NCBI GenBank assembly: GCA_003979035.1
Contig: RXOA01000086.1
Coordinates: forward strand, 1-17,001
Source: Candidatus Bipolaricaulota bacterium
GTDB taxonomy: Bacteria > Bipolaricaulota > Bipolaricaulia > UBA7950 > UBA9294
Reading direction: 5' to 3'
Length of the DNA: 17,001 nt
Position numbers and translations under genes: made by a program. This document shows, in pieces, positions 1 through 7,978 of the stretch. The notes beneath the pieces were generated by a model, which saw only the letters and a program-made list of their open reading frames with translations, had not been told where the DNA came from and ran no database searches. The first letter of the stretch is position 1. Every line of letters begins with the position of its first letter.

Positions 1-966
1 CACCTCGCCGGAATCATCGAAGCGGTCGGCGGCATGGGAACAGCCCTGACTGAGCGGCAGGCACAGCTTCTTGCACGATTCGGCAATCGAGTGATTCTTG
101 TGTATGACAGGGATGCCGCGGGAGATGCGGCCGCCCTTCGCGGGATGGGCATCCTCCGCAATACGGGGGTGGAAGTCCGCGTTGCGCGCCTGCCGGCCGG
201 TGAAGATCCTGACAGCTGCGTGCGAAAAACAGGAACAGATGGGTTCCGTGGCTCGCTCGAAGAGGCGATCGCATTCCAGGACTTCTTCGTCGAGGCGCTC
301 AAGAACCGCTTTGATGTACGAACGTCTCGAGGCAAAAGCGCCGCTCTGGAGGAATCGAAGAACATCTTCCAGACGTTGACAAACATCCCGGTACGAGAAG
401 AGCTGGCGACACGGATTGCCGAATTGCTTGGCCTGTCTCGGGATGATGTTCGCCGCGAACTCGATCCTCGTGGCGTCAAGAGAAGCAGCGTGCGAAGCAG
501 TGTCCCTCATCAGGCAACATGGCCGCCCAGTACGGTGCTTCTTGCCCTTGTGCTCCGCTCTCGCATTCCCTGGTCCAGAATCGATGATCTTGTCTCTCCA
601 AGTGTATTTCCGCCTTCGCTGCGCCCGCTTGCCGAAGCGCTTGCCGACTCCTTTGAGGGTGAGATCCAAGCGTCATCGGATATCATTGCCCAGTTGCCAC
701 CAGAAGCAGTACCTGCGGCAAGCGAGCTTGTCCTGCGTCCATTGCCGTTCGACGAAGAGAACGCGAAGCAAGTGGAGAAGGCGGTGCATGATGCGCTCGC
801 TCGTATGGTTGAGGCGCCGGCCGTAGAGCGGAAACTGGGCGAGCTTCGTCAGCAGATGGCGGATTGCGTTGCGAAGGGAGACCGTGAGCAATTGGACAGT
901 CTTCAACATCGCTATAGTCTGTTGATTGTCGAACGCAATCGCCTGGCAAAGGGGGGCAAGGCGTGA
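1..966 (+). CDS. dnaG: DNA primase DnaG, C-terminal part (5' end outside window)
   Basis: Primase makes RNA primers at the replication fork. The reading frame is open from base 1, and the residues before the first in-window ATG (HLAGIIEAVGG) belong to the TOPRIM domain, so the gene is cut by the window edge and does not start at position 34. Visible from the N-side are the ALTERQAQLL segment, the metal-binding TOPRIM motif VYDRDAAGDAA, the LPAGEDPDS motif, and then a divergent C-terminal region of about 200 residues. By position that region should be the DnaB-helicase-binding domain, but it is weakly conserved. The stop TGA overlaps the rpoD GTG start as GTGA. This belongs to the classic dnaG-rpoD macromolecular-synthesis arrangement. 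Identification is firm. Catalytic zinc-finger and N-terminal polymerase parts cannot be judged. Confidence 0.95.
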   Translation, partial: HLAGIIEAVGGMGTALTERQAQLLARFGNRVILVYDRDAAGDAAALRGMGILRNTGVEVRVARLPAGEDPDSCVRKTGTDGFRGSLEEAIAFQDFFVEALKNRFDVRTSRGKSAALEESKNIFQTLTNIPVREELATRIAELLGLSRDDVRRELDPRGVKRSSVRSSVPHQATWPPSTVLLALVLRSRIPWSRIDDLVSPSVFPPSLRPLAEALADSFEGEIQASSDIIAQLPPEAVPAASELVLRPLPFDEENAKQVEKAVHDALARMVEAPAVERKLGELRQQMADCVAKGDREQLDSLQHRYSLLIVERNRLAKGGKA

Positions 967-2360
967 CCTGTAGTGAATCGGCAAGATCACCAAACCGGCC
1001 TGAAGACGAGATCAAGAGACTGGTCGGGAGTGACGAGAGCGGCGACGCACCCGCCTACGAGACGGATTCGGACGTCGAGGACATCCTGGTCGAGGAAGAG
1101 CTTGCCGTATCCCCCGAAGAGGACCTCGACGATCTGTCCGACGATGAGGATCTTCTCGACGAGTCGTCGGATCTCATGTCGGAATCGGACGCTCTCCTGA
1201 TTAAAGACAATCCTGTCGCGGCCCGACGTCGCACATCCCGCGGTACGCGTCCTCGCTCGCTTGATGACGTTTCCGGAGGGCGTGAGGATCCTGTCAAGAC
1301 CTACCTACGAGAGATCGGCAAGGTGCCGCTGCTAACCAAGGAAGAAGAAGTCCAATTGGCGATGGCGATGGAGGCGGGGATCTACGCAGAGCTTACGCGT
1401 GCCAAGAAAAGCGGGGAAGAGGCGGTCGCCCATCTGGCCGGCAAGAGCGAGGACGATCACACCAACGTCGTCGCAGAGAGCAAGCTCCTCGAGGATCTCA
1501 TCGAAAAGGGACAGCAGGCCGCCGAGCTGCTCCTGTCGTTCCCGCTGGACGGGCAAGAGATGATCCCGCTGCCGACGAACGTGTCCGATGAGGACCTCTC
1601 CACGCTGATCCGGCGCGGACGAGACGCCCGGGAGCGGCTCACCGTCTCCAACCTGCGGCTTGTCGTCTCGATCGCCAAGCGCTACATGAACCGCGGATTG
1701 TCATTCCTCGACCTCATTCAAGAGGGAAACATGGGGTTGATGAAGGCGGTTGAGAAGTTCGACTATACCAGAGGCTACAAGTTCTCAACCTACGCCACCT
1801 GGTGGATTCGTCAAGCAATCACGAGGGCGATTGCGGATCAATCCAGAACAATCCGTGTTCCGGTCCACATGATCGAGACGGTTCGCGAATTGAACCGCGT
1901 CAAGCGTGAGTACATCCAATCGCATGGCAGCGCTCCGACGCTGGAGGATCTGTCGCAACTCACCGGGATGTCCATCGACAAGATCAAGAAGGTGGAGAAC
2001 GTCTCTCAGTACACGGCTTCGCTGGAGCGTCCGATCGGCGACGAGGATGAAGACACGCTCGGCGATTTCATCGAGGATCCATCCGCACCCTCTCCGACCA
2101 AGGAGACGTTCCGCATGTTCCTCAAAGAGCAACTCAATCGAGCGCTTGAGCAACTGGATGAGCGTGAGCGGGAGATTCTCCGGCTACGGTACGGCCTGGA
2201 TGACGATCACCCGCGCACACTCAAGGATGTCTCGCTGAAGTTCAACATTACCCGTGAGCGCGTGCGGCAGATCGAGATCAAGGCGATTGAGAAGCTCAAG
2301 CATCCTTCACGCCGCGCCGAACTCAAGAAGTTCCGGGAACTGCTGCTCGGAGAAGAGTAG
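963..2360 (+). CDS. rpoD: Primary RNA polymerase sigma factor (sigma-70/SigA)
   Basis: This housekeeping sigma factor directs RNA polymerase to -35/-10 promoters. The protein is 465 aa. Residues about 25-85 are extremely acidic (Asp/Glu/Ser-rich, region 1.1-like), followed by a short basic patch RRRTSRGTRPRS. Region 1.2 starts near residue 108 (DPVKTYLREIGKVPLLT). Region 2 starts near 224 (NLRLVVSIAKRYMNRGL, then FSTYATWWIRQAITRAI). Region 3 covers about 305-375 with RPIGDEDEDTLGDFIED, and region 4 ends with the helix-turn-helix ITRERVRQIEIKAIEKLKHP near 428. The large non-conserved insert of E. coli RpoD is absent, as in Gram-positive SigA. The GTG start overlaps the dnaG stop (GTGA), with a G-rich SD (AAAGGGGGG) 6 nt upstream. 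The motifs upstream of pckA and the repeat array in this window fit this class of sigma factor. Confidence 0.97.
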   Translation: MTCSESARSPNRPEDEIKRLVGSDESGDAPAYETDSDVEDILVEEELAVSPEEDLDDLSDDEDLLDESSDLMSESDALLIKDNPVAARRRTSRGTRPRSLDDVSGGREDPVKTYLREIGKVPLLTKEEEVQLAMAMEAGIYAELTRAKKSGEEAVAHLAGKSEDDHTNVVAESKLLEDLIEKGQQAAELLLSFPLDGQEMIPLPTNVSDEDLSTLIRRGRDARERLTVSNLRLVVSIAKRYMNRGLSFLDLIQEGNMGLMKAVEKFDYTRGYKFSTYATWWIRQAITRAIADQSRTIRVPVHMIETVRELNRVKREYIQSHGSAPTLEDLSQLTGMSIDKIKKVENVSQYTASLERPIGDEDEDTLGDFIEDPSAPSPTKETFRMFLKEQLNRALEQLDEREREILRLRYGLDDDHPRTLKDVSLKFNITRERVRQIEIKAIEKLKHPSRRAELKKFRELLLGEE

Positions 2361-2381
2361 AAACAGGGAGGGATCGAGTCC

Positions 2382-3359
2382 GTGATCTCATCCTCTGCCC
2401 GAACCCAGCTCGGTCGGAATCCGAGGGAGCGCGGCGATGTGGTCGTTGTTGTCGGCGCGACGGCAACGGGAAAGTCCGCTGTGGGGTTGGAGATTGCCGC
2501 CCGTCTCGGCGGTGAGATTGTCTCCGCCGACTCCCGCGCGTTCTATCGTGGGATGGATATCCTGACCGACAAGCCAAGTCGTGCCGACCGGGAACGGGTG
2601 CCACATCATCTGTTGGATATCTGCTCATTCGACGATTCCTATGATGCGATGAGGTTCCGTCAGGATGCCGATCAAGCCATCCGCAGCATTCTTCGCCGCA
2701 ATCGAATCCCAATCGTCGTTGGCGGTGGAACGCTGTACATCGCCGCGATCGTCGAGGGACTGTTCTCGGGACCATCCGCCGATCCTGCGTTACGATCCGA
2801 ATTGTCCGGACAATCGGCCGAACGGCTTCATGCAATGCTCCGCCGCGCCGACCCCGTATCCGCGCAGCGGATTCATCCCAACGATCGATTGAGGCTTGTC
2901 CGCGCATTGGAGGTCCATCGAAAGACGGGAACGGCAATCTCTCGCTTGCAGACCCATGCTGTCCCGCTCGATTACACGTTTCATGGGTTCGCGCTCCATC
3001 GGGACCGTAGCGACCATCGACAAGCCATCGCCATGCGCGTGGACAAGATGCTGTCCTCGGGGCTGACCGACGAGGTCAAGGCGCTGGAGGATGCGGGGCT
3101 CCGGCCTACGATGCAGGCGTTCCGAACGATTGGGGTTCCCGAGACCCTTGCCTTTCTTGCCGGGGAAATCGATGGAACGGCGCTTCGGGAACGGCTGGCC
3201 AATCGCACGTGGTCTCTCGCACGGCGGCAGACCGCATGGTTCCGCCGGCTGAGGGGATTCCAACGGATCGAAATCGGGCCGCGCGGTGCCGGTGAGGCCG
3301 CGCAGGAGATCCTTGACCGCCTTTCCGGTCGCGGATTGCCCTCGACGGTCAACCGATGA
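2382..3359 (+). CDS. miaA: tRNA dimethylallyltransferase MiaA
   Basis: MiaA adds a dimethylallyl group to N6 of A37 in tRNAs that read codons starting with U. The protein is 325 aa, normal for the family. Residues 20-32 hold the P-loop (VVVVVGATATGKS). It is followed by SADSRAFYRGMDI (usually SADSMQVYRGMDI), a KP pair, HHLLDI and VVGGGTLYIAAIVEGLF. The tail holds the RRQTAWFRR motif typical of MiaA. The GTG start at 2382 is preceded by GGGAGGG at a spacing of about 9 nt. The first 18 residues are poorly conserved, so a slightly later start is possible. The gene follows rpoD by 21 nt and overlaps nnr by 4 bp (ATGA), so it is almost certainly co-transcribed and translationally coupled. Finding it directly behind rpoD is less usual than a mutL or hfq neighbourhood. 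Confidence 0.95.
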   Translation: MISSSARTQLGRNPRERGDVVVVVGATATGKSAVGLEIAARLGGEIVSADSRAFYRGMDILTDKPSRADRERVPHHLLDICSFDDSYDAMRFRQDADQAIRSILRRNRIPIVVGGGTLYIAAIVEGLFSGPSADPALRSELSGQSAERLHAMLRRADPVSAQRIHPNDRLRLVRALEVHRKTGTAISRLQTHAVPLDYTFHGFALHRDRSDHRQAIAMRVDKMLSSGLTDEVKALEDAGLRPTMQAFRTIGVPETLAFLAGEIDGTALRERLANRTWSLARRQTAWFRRLRGFQRIEIGPRGAGEAAQEILDRLSGRGLPSTVNR

Positions 3360-4990
3360 CTTCGAAGCTCCGAATGTCGCCGACTCCCGTCGTCTCCGCC
3401 GCTGAGCAGAAGCGGATTGATCAGCTCGCGCTCGGTGCGGGCGTCGCAGAGATCTCGTTGATGAAGAGCGCGGGGGAATCAGCGGCTCGATACGTGCTCG
3501 GACACGTAGGCGGCATGTCGTCTCCGCGTGCCTTTGCCGTGATCGCCGGCGCTGGAGGGAACGGCGGCGACGCTGCCGTGGTCGCTCTTGCGCTGCTCGA
3601 AGCAGGGCATGCCGTCGAGACGTACCTGGCATCCCCGCCAGAGCAGATGACCCGCGGGGCGGGGTTCCATGTCGGCAGGTTAATCGAGCGGGCGCCGGAC
3701 CACGTTCACGTTCTTGCGGATGACGTATCCGATCTGCAAGACACGCTGGTCGCGGCACTTCGGTCGACAAGCTGTGTGATCGACGGGCTGTTCGGAAGCG
3801 GGATCAGGCGGCCGGCGACCGGTCGTTTCGAGGCAATCATTGACGCCGTAAATCAAGCGCCGAGCACGATCTTCTCTCTTGATCTGCCATCCGGGATCCC
3901 CGCCGACTGCGGCACCCTGATCGGGCCGGCGATCACTGCGGATCATACGGTGGCGATGCACTTCCTTAAGCCGGCGCACATTCTCTACCCAGCGCGGGGG
4001 CTCTGCGGACGAATCGGGATTGCCTGTGTCGCCTATCCCGAACACGTGCTCGCCGCGGTTGATCCCATCGCCGTCGTACCCGGCCTTGAGACCCTCGTTT
4101 CTTTTCTCCCGGAACGACCGGAAACGGCCCACAAGGGGCGGTTCGGCCACGTTCTCGTCGTTGCCGGTTCCCGCGGGTTGACCGGCGCGGCCATTCTATG
4201 CTGCCGCGCCGCTCTCCGCGCCGGAGCAGGGCTGGTTACGCTGGCGTGTCCGGGTTCGCTCGAACCCGTGTTCGAGACGACACTGCCGGAAGTCATCACC
4301 GTTCCTCTTCCGGAGCGGGACGGCGTCCTTGTCAGCGTTGAGACCGCACGTTTTCGCGACGTGCTTGCCACCGCCGATGCGCTCGCGGTCGGCCCGGGAC
4401 TGTCTCGCCACCCTTCGCTGGCGCCGATTGTGGCGCGGTTGGTCACCGAGGTTCGCGTACCACTTGTTCTCGACGCCGACGGGCTATGGCCTTTCGGAGC
4501 CCATCCGGAAAGGATCGCCCACGCCCAGGGAGAGAGAATCCTCACGCCGCATCCCGGCGAGATGTCTCGGCTGCTTGACCTGTCAATCGAGGAGATCGAG
4601 GATGCGCGGCTGGAGATCGCGCACGAGGCCGCCCGTACCGCTCAGGCCACGGTCGTTCTCAAAGGCGTCCCCACCGTGATCTCAGCGCCGGCCCTCGAAC
4701 CCGGTGGACAAACGCTGGTCACGCTTGCCGGAAACCACGGCCTCGCCACCGGAGGAAGCGGTGATGTCCTCACCGGACTGATCGCCGGTCTCGTGGCCCA
4801 GAGGATCCCGCCGCGCAACGCCGCCTGTCTCGGGGTCTACGTCCACGGAGCCAGCGCCGACAAGTACGCCGAAACGCGGTCCGCTCGCTCGCTTCTGCCC
4901 AGCGATGTGATTGCCTTGTTGCCGGAGATCTTCTTCGATCTCGAACCCAGCCAGCGGCCCCGGCTGGGTCGGAAAAAGACCTGCGGATGA
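3356..4990 (+). CDS. nnr: Bifunctional NAD(P)H-hydrate epimerase / ADP-dependent dehydratase
   Basis: This enzyme repairs damaged nicotinamide cofactors. The N-terminal YjeF_N (NnrE) domain epimerises R- and S-NAD(P)HX, and the C-terminal ribokinase-like NnrD domain dehydrates S-NAD(P)HX using ADP. The protein is 544 aa, matching the fused form. NnrE spans roughly residues 5-235 with AGAGGNGGDAAVVA near 65-78, FGSGIRRP, and SLDLPSGIPAD. NnrD starts near 257 (HKGRFGHVLVVAGSRG) and carries VGPGLSRHP, LVLDADGLWPFG, LTPHPGEMSRLL near 395 and the nucleotide-binding ATGGSGDVLTGLIAGL near 462. Both halves look intact. The ATG overlaps the miaA stop (ATGA), and its own stop overlaps the tatD start in the same way. 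The cofactor-repair function is a family assignment. Confidence 0.95.
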   Translation: MTSKLRMSPTPVVSAAEQKRIDQLALGAGVAEISLMKSAGESAARYVLGHVGGMSSPRAFAVIAGAGGNGGDAAVVALALLEAGHAVETYLASPPEQMTRGAGFHVGRLIERAPDHVHVLADDVSDLQDTLVAALRSTSCVIDGLFGSGIRRPATGRFEAIIDAVNQAPSTIFSLDLPSGIPADCGTLIGPAITADHTVAMHFLKPAHILYPARGLCGRIGIACVAYPEHVLAAVDPIAVVPGLETLVSFLPERPETAHKGRFGHVLVVAGSRGLTGAAILCCRAALRAGAGLVTLACPGSLEPVFETTLPEVITVPLPERDGVLVSVETARFRDVLATADALAVGPGLSRHPSLAPIVARLVTEVRVPLVLDADGLWPFGAHPERIAHAQGERILTPHPGEMSRLLDLSIEEIEDARLEIAHEAARTAQATVVLKGVPTVISAPALEPGGQTLVTLAGNHGLATGGSGDVLTGLIAGLVAQRIPPRNAACLGVYVHGASADKYAETRSARSLLPSDVIALLPEIFFDLEPSQRPRLGRKKTCG

Positions 4991-5787
4991 ATCGCCCCTC
5001 ACGTATCGATCTGAGACTAATCGACAGCCATGCCCACCTCGACGATCGCGCGTTTCACGACGATCGCGCTGCGGTGATTGCCGCTTCGTTTGCTCGTGGA
5101 ATCGGCGTTTTGACCGTCGGCGTCGATCTGGCGTCCAGTCGCGTGGCGGTCAAGCTGGCGTCACGGCACCGAAACATCTGGGCCGTCGTCGGCGTCCACC
5201 CTCACGATGCAAAGGATGTCGACCGTTCCGCACTTCTTGAGCTTGAGAATCTCGCACAGCGTTCCCATGTTGTCGGCATCGGAGAGATCGGACTCGACTA
5301 CTACCGCGACCTGTCGCCGCGCAGCGCGCAGCGTCGCGCATTCGGAGAGCAACTTGCGCTCGCCCGGCGTATGCATCTGCCGGTGGTCATCCACAACCGC
5401 GAGTCGACCGTGGATCTCCTTGGAATCTTGCGAGAGGTCGGCTCCTCTCACCACGGCGTAATTCACTCCTTCCTCGGAGACATTTCCCTCGCCGAGACAT
5501 TCCTTGATCTGGGCTTCCATCTCGGCGTCGGCGGACCGCTGACCTACAACAAGAACGACATCCTCCGCAACGCAGTCCGTCGGATTCCGTTGGACCGAAT
5601 CCTCGTTGAGACCGACTGTCCTTACCTGACGCCGGTTCCATATCGCGGCAAACGCAATGAACCGGCGTACATCGAACTCGTGGCCCAGGCGATCGCCGAA
5701 CTCAAGGGAGTTTCCGTCGAGGAAGTCGCCCGGAGAACTGCGGAAAACACGGATCAGGTCTTCGCCCTCACCAGGCCGACGCCGTAG
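4987..5787 (+). CDS. tatD: TatD-family metal-dependent hydrolase (DNase)
   Basis: TatD proteins are TIM-barrel, two-metal hydrolases. Characterised members act as 3'-5' DNases, and some paralogues act on D-aminoacyl-tRNA. The protein is 266 aa, normal length. The ligand set is complete: H15 and H17 in DSHAHLDD, E100 in GIGEIGLDYYRD, H136 in VIHNRES, H160 in GVIHSFLGD, and D210 in ETDCPYLTP. The family signature PYRGKRNEPAYI follows. The ATG overlaps the nnr stop (ATGA), making this the last gene of the five-gene dnaG-rpoD-miaA-nnr-tatD run. No gene follows on this strand for about 250 bp. The substrate cannot be deduced from sequence, and the name reflects family membership only. Confidence 0.95.
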   Translation: MNRPSRIDLRLIDSHAHLDDRAFHDDRAAVIAASFARGIGVLTVGVDLASSRVAVKLASRHRNIWAVVGVHPHDAKDVDRSALLELENLAQRSHVVGIGEIGLDYYRDLSPRSAQRRAFGEQLALARRMHLPVVIHNRESTVDLLGILREVGSSHHGVIHSFLGDISLAETFLDLGFHLGVGGPLTYNKNDILRNAVRRIPLDRILVETDCPYLTPVPYRGKRNEPAYIELVAQAIAELKGVSVEEVARRTAENTDQVFALTRPTP

Positions 5788-5841
5788 TCGCTCGGACCTC
5801 CGATTCGCCGAGACTTGGCCGCTGTGTGGCCGTGTACGATC

Positions 5842-5881
5842 GCTTGGCATTCATCCCGACGCTGTGCGTTCGCTGCCAAGC
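5842..5881 (+). terminator. Possible terminator: 8-bp inverted repeat after tatD
   Basis: GCTTGGCA at 5842-5849 is perfectly complementary to TGCCAAGC at 5874-5881, with a 24-nt loop. It lies about 55 nt past the tatD stop and before the pckA promoter, where the operon should end. There is no T-tract, so an intrinsic terminator is uncertain. It could instead be a 3'-end-protecting stem or chance. Confidence 0.3.
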
Positions 5882-5951
5882 TGCTCGACCCTCCGGACAG
5901 CGCGGGTGGCGGATCCATATCCGGTGACGCATTTGTGGCTCAGTGATCTCC

Positions 5952-5980
5952 TTTCGATCTCGTGAATTCTAGGCTATCAT
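5952..5980 (+). promoter_or_regulatory. Putative sigma-70 promoter of pckA
   Basis: TTTCGA (5952-5957), a 17-bp spacer and TATCAT (5975-5980) form a moderate match to TTGACA-17-TATAAT. The predicted transcript starts near 5987, giving a leader of about 47 nt before the chosen pckA ATG. This makes the in-frame upstream GTG at 5962, which lies inside the promoter, an unlikely start. Confidence 0.5.
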
Positions 5981-5993
5981 CCGGCAACTCGCT

Positions 5994-6012
5994 ACGGGCC
6001 GTTTTCGCCCGT
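5994..6012 (+). promoter_or_regulatory. Hairpin in the pckA leader
   Basis: ACGGGC (5994-5999) and GCCCGT (6007-6012) form a perfect 6-bp stem with the loop CGTTTTC. It lies at the 5' end of the predicted leader and ends 12 nt before the SD. It may stabilise the mRNA or act as an attenuating stem. There is no sequence evidence for a ligand. Confidence 0.4.
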
Positions 6013-6033
6013 CACACTTTCGGTGAGGTGATT

Positions 6034-7677
6034 ATGGACTTCGATCGGAGTCTGGCAAGAGTATTGGGGCGCCCGGACGTGGTACGCAACCCGTCTCGGG
6101 TTCGAATGATCCAAGATGCAATCGCGCACAAGGAAGCGGTGACCAGTGCCTGTGGCGCGCTCGCCACGTGGACACCACCGGAATCGACCGGTCGAAGCCC
6201 AAAGGACACCCTCTGTGTCCGTCGCCCCGCAAGCGCAGCGACGATCGACTGGGACTCTCCAAACAACATCCCTGTCGAAGAAGAAACCTTCGACATGATC
6301 CTTGAAGATGCCTTTGACCTGCTCGACAAGAAAGAACGGGTGTACGAGATCGATCGCGTCGTCGGGGCCGATTCATCGTATGCCCTCCCTGTCAAGCTGG
6401 TCACCGATCGCGCGCTGACAGCGCTCTTTGCCGACAACATGTTCCGCGCGATTCCCGATGACCTCTCGCGAAGTGTCTTCTCTGATCGCCCATTCCGCCT
6501 GCTGGTCGTTCCGTACGACAAGCTGGACGCAAAGCGGTACGAAGGACGGCTCCGAATCGATCCCCGCCTAAAGCACACATCGACGATGATCATCGGCATG
6601 GATTTTGATCGCCGAATCGGCGTAGTCTACGGGTCCGCCTACGGCGGCTCGGTCAAGAAGCTGATCTTCACCGTGATGAACTACTACCTTCCCGCCGAAG
6701 GGATCCTTCCGCTCCATTGCTCGGCGAATGAGGGGACGGGCGGAGATACCGCTCTCTTGCTGGGACTTTCTGGAACAGGAAAGACCACCCTCTCCGCCGA
6801 TCAGCGACGGGCGCTGCTCGGCGATGATGAGCACGGATGGAACGACGAAGGAATCGCAAACTTCGAGAACGGCTGCTACGCGAAGCTGATCGACCTCGAT
6901 CCTTCCAAGGAACCGGAGATTTACAGCGCCGTCATGCATCAGGACGCGCCGGAAAGACACGGATCAATCATCGAGAACGCGATGATCTATCCCAACGGTA
7001 CGTTCGACCTGTACGACGACCGGCTCACGCCGAATTCCCGGGGCTCCTACCCTCTGAGGTTCCTGTCCAATGTCAAGTCGTCCTCGGCCGGCGGACATCC
7101 GAAGACCATCCTTTTCCTAACCGCTGACGCCAACGGCGTTCTGCCGCCAATCTCCAGGCTGACCAAGGAGCAAGCGATGCTCTGGTTCCTGATGGGCTAT
7201 ACCAGCAAGCTTGCGGGCACGGAAACAGGGATCGTCGAGCCCAAGACGACATTCTCCCGCTTCTTCGGCGAGCCGTTCATGCCAAGGAATCCCGATGTAT
7301 ACGCACGGATGCTTGGAGAGAAGCTGGACCGGCACGGGACGGATGTTTATCTGGTGAACACAGGCTGGAGCGGTGGTCCGTACGGCGAGGCAAAGCGAAT
7401 GGACATCGACCTCACTCGATCGATGGTTCATGCAGCGCTCTCGGGCAAGCTTCGCAGTGTCTCCTATCAAGAAGACCCCACCTTTCACGTGGCGATTCCC
7501 GCATCATGCCCGGGCGTCCCGGCGGAGATCCTCAATCCGAGGAACACCTGGCGGGACAAGACGGCCTACGATGTCCGCGCAAGGAAGCTCGCCGCCGAGT
7601 TCTCCGATCACTTCGACCAGGCGTACGCCGGCAAGGGGATCGATGCGTGCGTCGTCTCGCAGTGCCCGGGGAAGTAG
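6034..7677 (+). CDS. pckA: Phosphoenolpyruvate carboxykinase (ATP)
   Basis: This cytosolic enzyme interconverts oxaloacetate plus ATP with PEP, CO2 and ADP. It serves gluconeogenesis or, in fermenters, anaplerotic CO2 fixation. With the ATG at 6034 it is 547 aa, typical for the ATP-type enzyme. The kinase-1a loop GLSGTGKTTLSAD has K250 and T251, followed by DDEHGWNDEGIANFENGCYAKLIDL-type metal and nucleotide residues. Later come FLTADANGVLPPISRLT, GYTSKLAGTETGI and NTGWSGGPYGEAKRMDI, all diagnostic of PckA rather than the GTP enzyme. The start is chosen because GAGG sits 5 nt upstream and a candidate promoter lies at 5952-5980. The frame stays open to a GTG at 5962, which would add 24 unsupported residues. 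It appears monocistronic, with a strong hairpin behind it. Confidence 0.97.
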   Translation: MDFDRSLARVLGRPDVVRNPSRVRMIQDAIAHKEAVTSACGALATWTPPESTGRSPKDTLCVRRPASAATIDWDSPNNIPVEEETFDMILEDAFDLLDKKERVYEIDRVVGADSSYALPVKLVTDRALTALFADNMFRAIPDDLSRSVFSDRPFRLLVVPYDKLDAKRYEGRLRIDPRLKHTSTMIIGMDFDRRIGVVYGSAYGGSVKKLIFTVMNYYLPAEGILPLHCSANEGTGGDTALLLGLSGTGKTTLSADQRRALLGDDEHGWNDEGIANFENGCYAKLIDLDPSKEPEIYSAVMHQDAPERHGSIIENAMIYPNGTFDLYDDRLTPNSRGSYPLRFLSNVKSSSAGGHPKTILFLTADANGVLPPISRLTKEQAMLWFLMGYTSKLAGTETGIVEPKTTFSRFFGEPFMPRNPDVYARMLGEKLDRHGTDVYLVNTGWSGGPYGEAKRMDIDLTRSMVHAALSGKLRSVSYQEDPTFHVAIPASCPGVPAEILNPRNTWRDKTAYDVRARKLAAEFSDHFDQAYAGKGIDACVVSQCPGK

Positions 7678-7710
7678 CGCCCAGAAGCGAAGCCGGAGCC
7701 CAGGAAACAG

Positions 7711-7760
7711 GCGGCACGTTCACCGAACACACACGGTTCGATGAACGCGCCGCTCTTCCT
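7711..7760 (+). terminator. Probable terminator of pckA
   Basis: The segment 7711-7753 folds into one long stem. GCGGC (7711-7715) pairs with GCCGC (7749-7753), CGTTCA (7717-7722) with TGAACG (7742-7747), and CGAAC (7724-7728) with GTTCG (7736-7740). Two single mismatches separate the helices and the loop is 7 nt. The 16 paired positions are followed by TCTTCCT, a weak T-rich tail. It begins 33 nt after the pckA stop. Termination is likely, but the tail is poorer than in a textbook intrinsic terminator. Confidence 0.55.
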
Positions 7761-7925
7761 GCGCCCCGCCCCATCCGCGACAAGCCCTCCGTGCAAACCA
7801 TTGCGACAGATCATGATCCAGGAACGTCACACTGTGCTCCGCATTCAGGGTTCCGAGGACGCGACTTCGTTCTTTAATTCCTTTCTTGTTTGGCTTATGC
7901 ACCACTCGATCATGCTGGCCTCGGA

Positions 7926-7954
7926 TTGACGAAGTCACAGTGTTCTGTTACTAT
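7926..7954 (+). promoter_or_regulatory. Strong sigma-70 promoter before the repeat array
   Basis: TTGACG (7926-7931), exactly 17 bp, then TACTAT (7949-7954), preceded by TGT so that it is also an extended -10. This is the best promoter match I found in the window. Transcription would start near 7961, about 18 nt before the first repeat unit. The whole array would then be the 5' leader (about 424 nt) of the yhbD-like gene. Confidence 0.75.
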
Positions 7955-7978
7955 TCTCCTGCAAGACTACATCTGCCC

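Noticed and set aside
2790..3770. 326-aa minus-strand ORF opposite miaA and nnr
   Set aside because: It is antisense to two well-conserved genes and has the Arg-rich composition of GC-rich shadow frames.
5962..6033. Longer PckA with 24 extra N-terminal residues from GTG 5962
   Set aside because: That GTG lies within the predicted promoter, lacks an SD, and the extra residues do not look like PckA. ATG 6034 has a GAGG SD.
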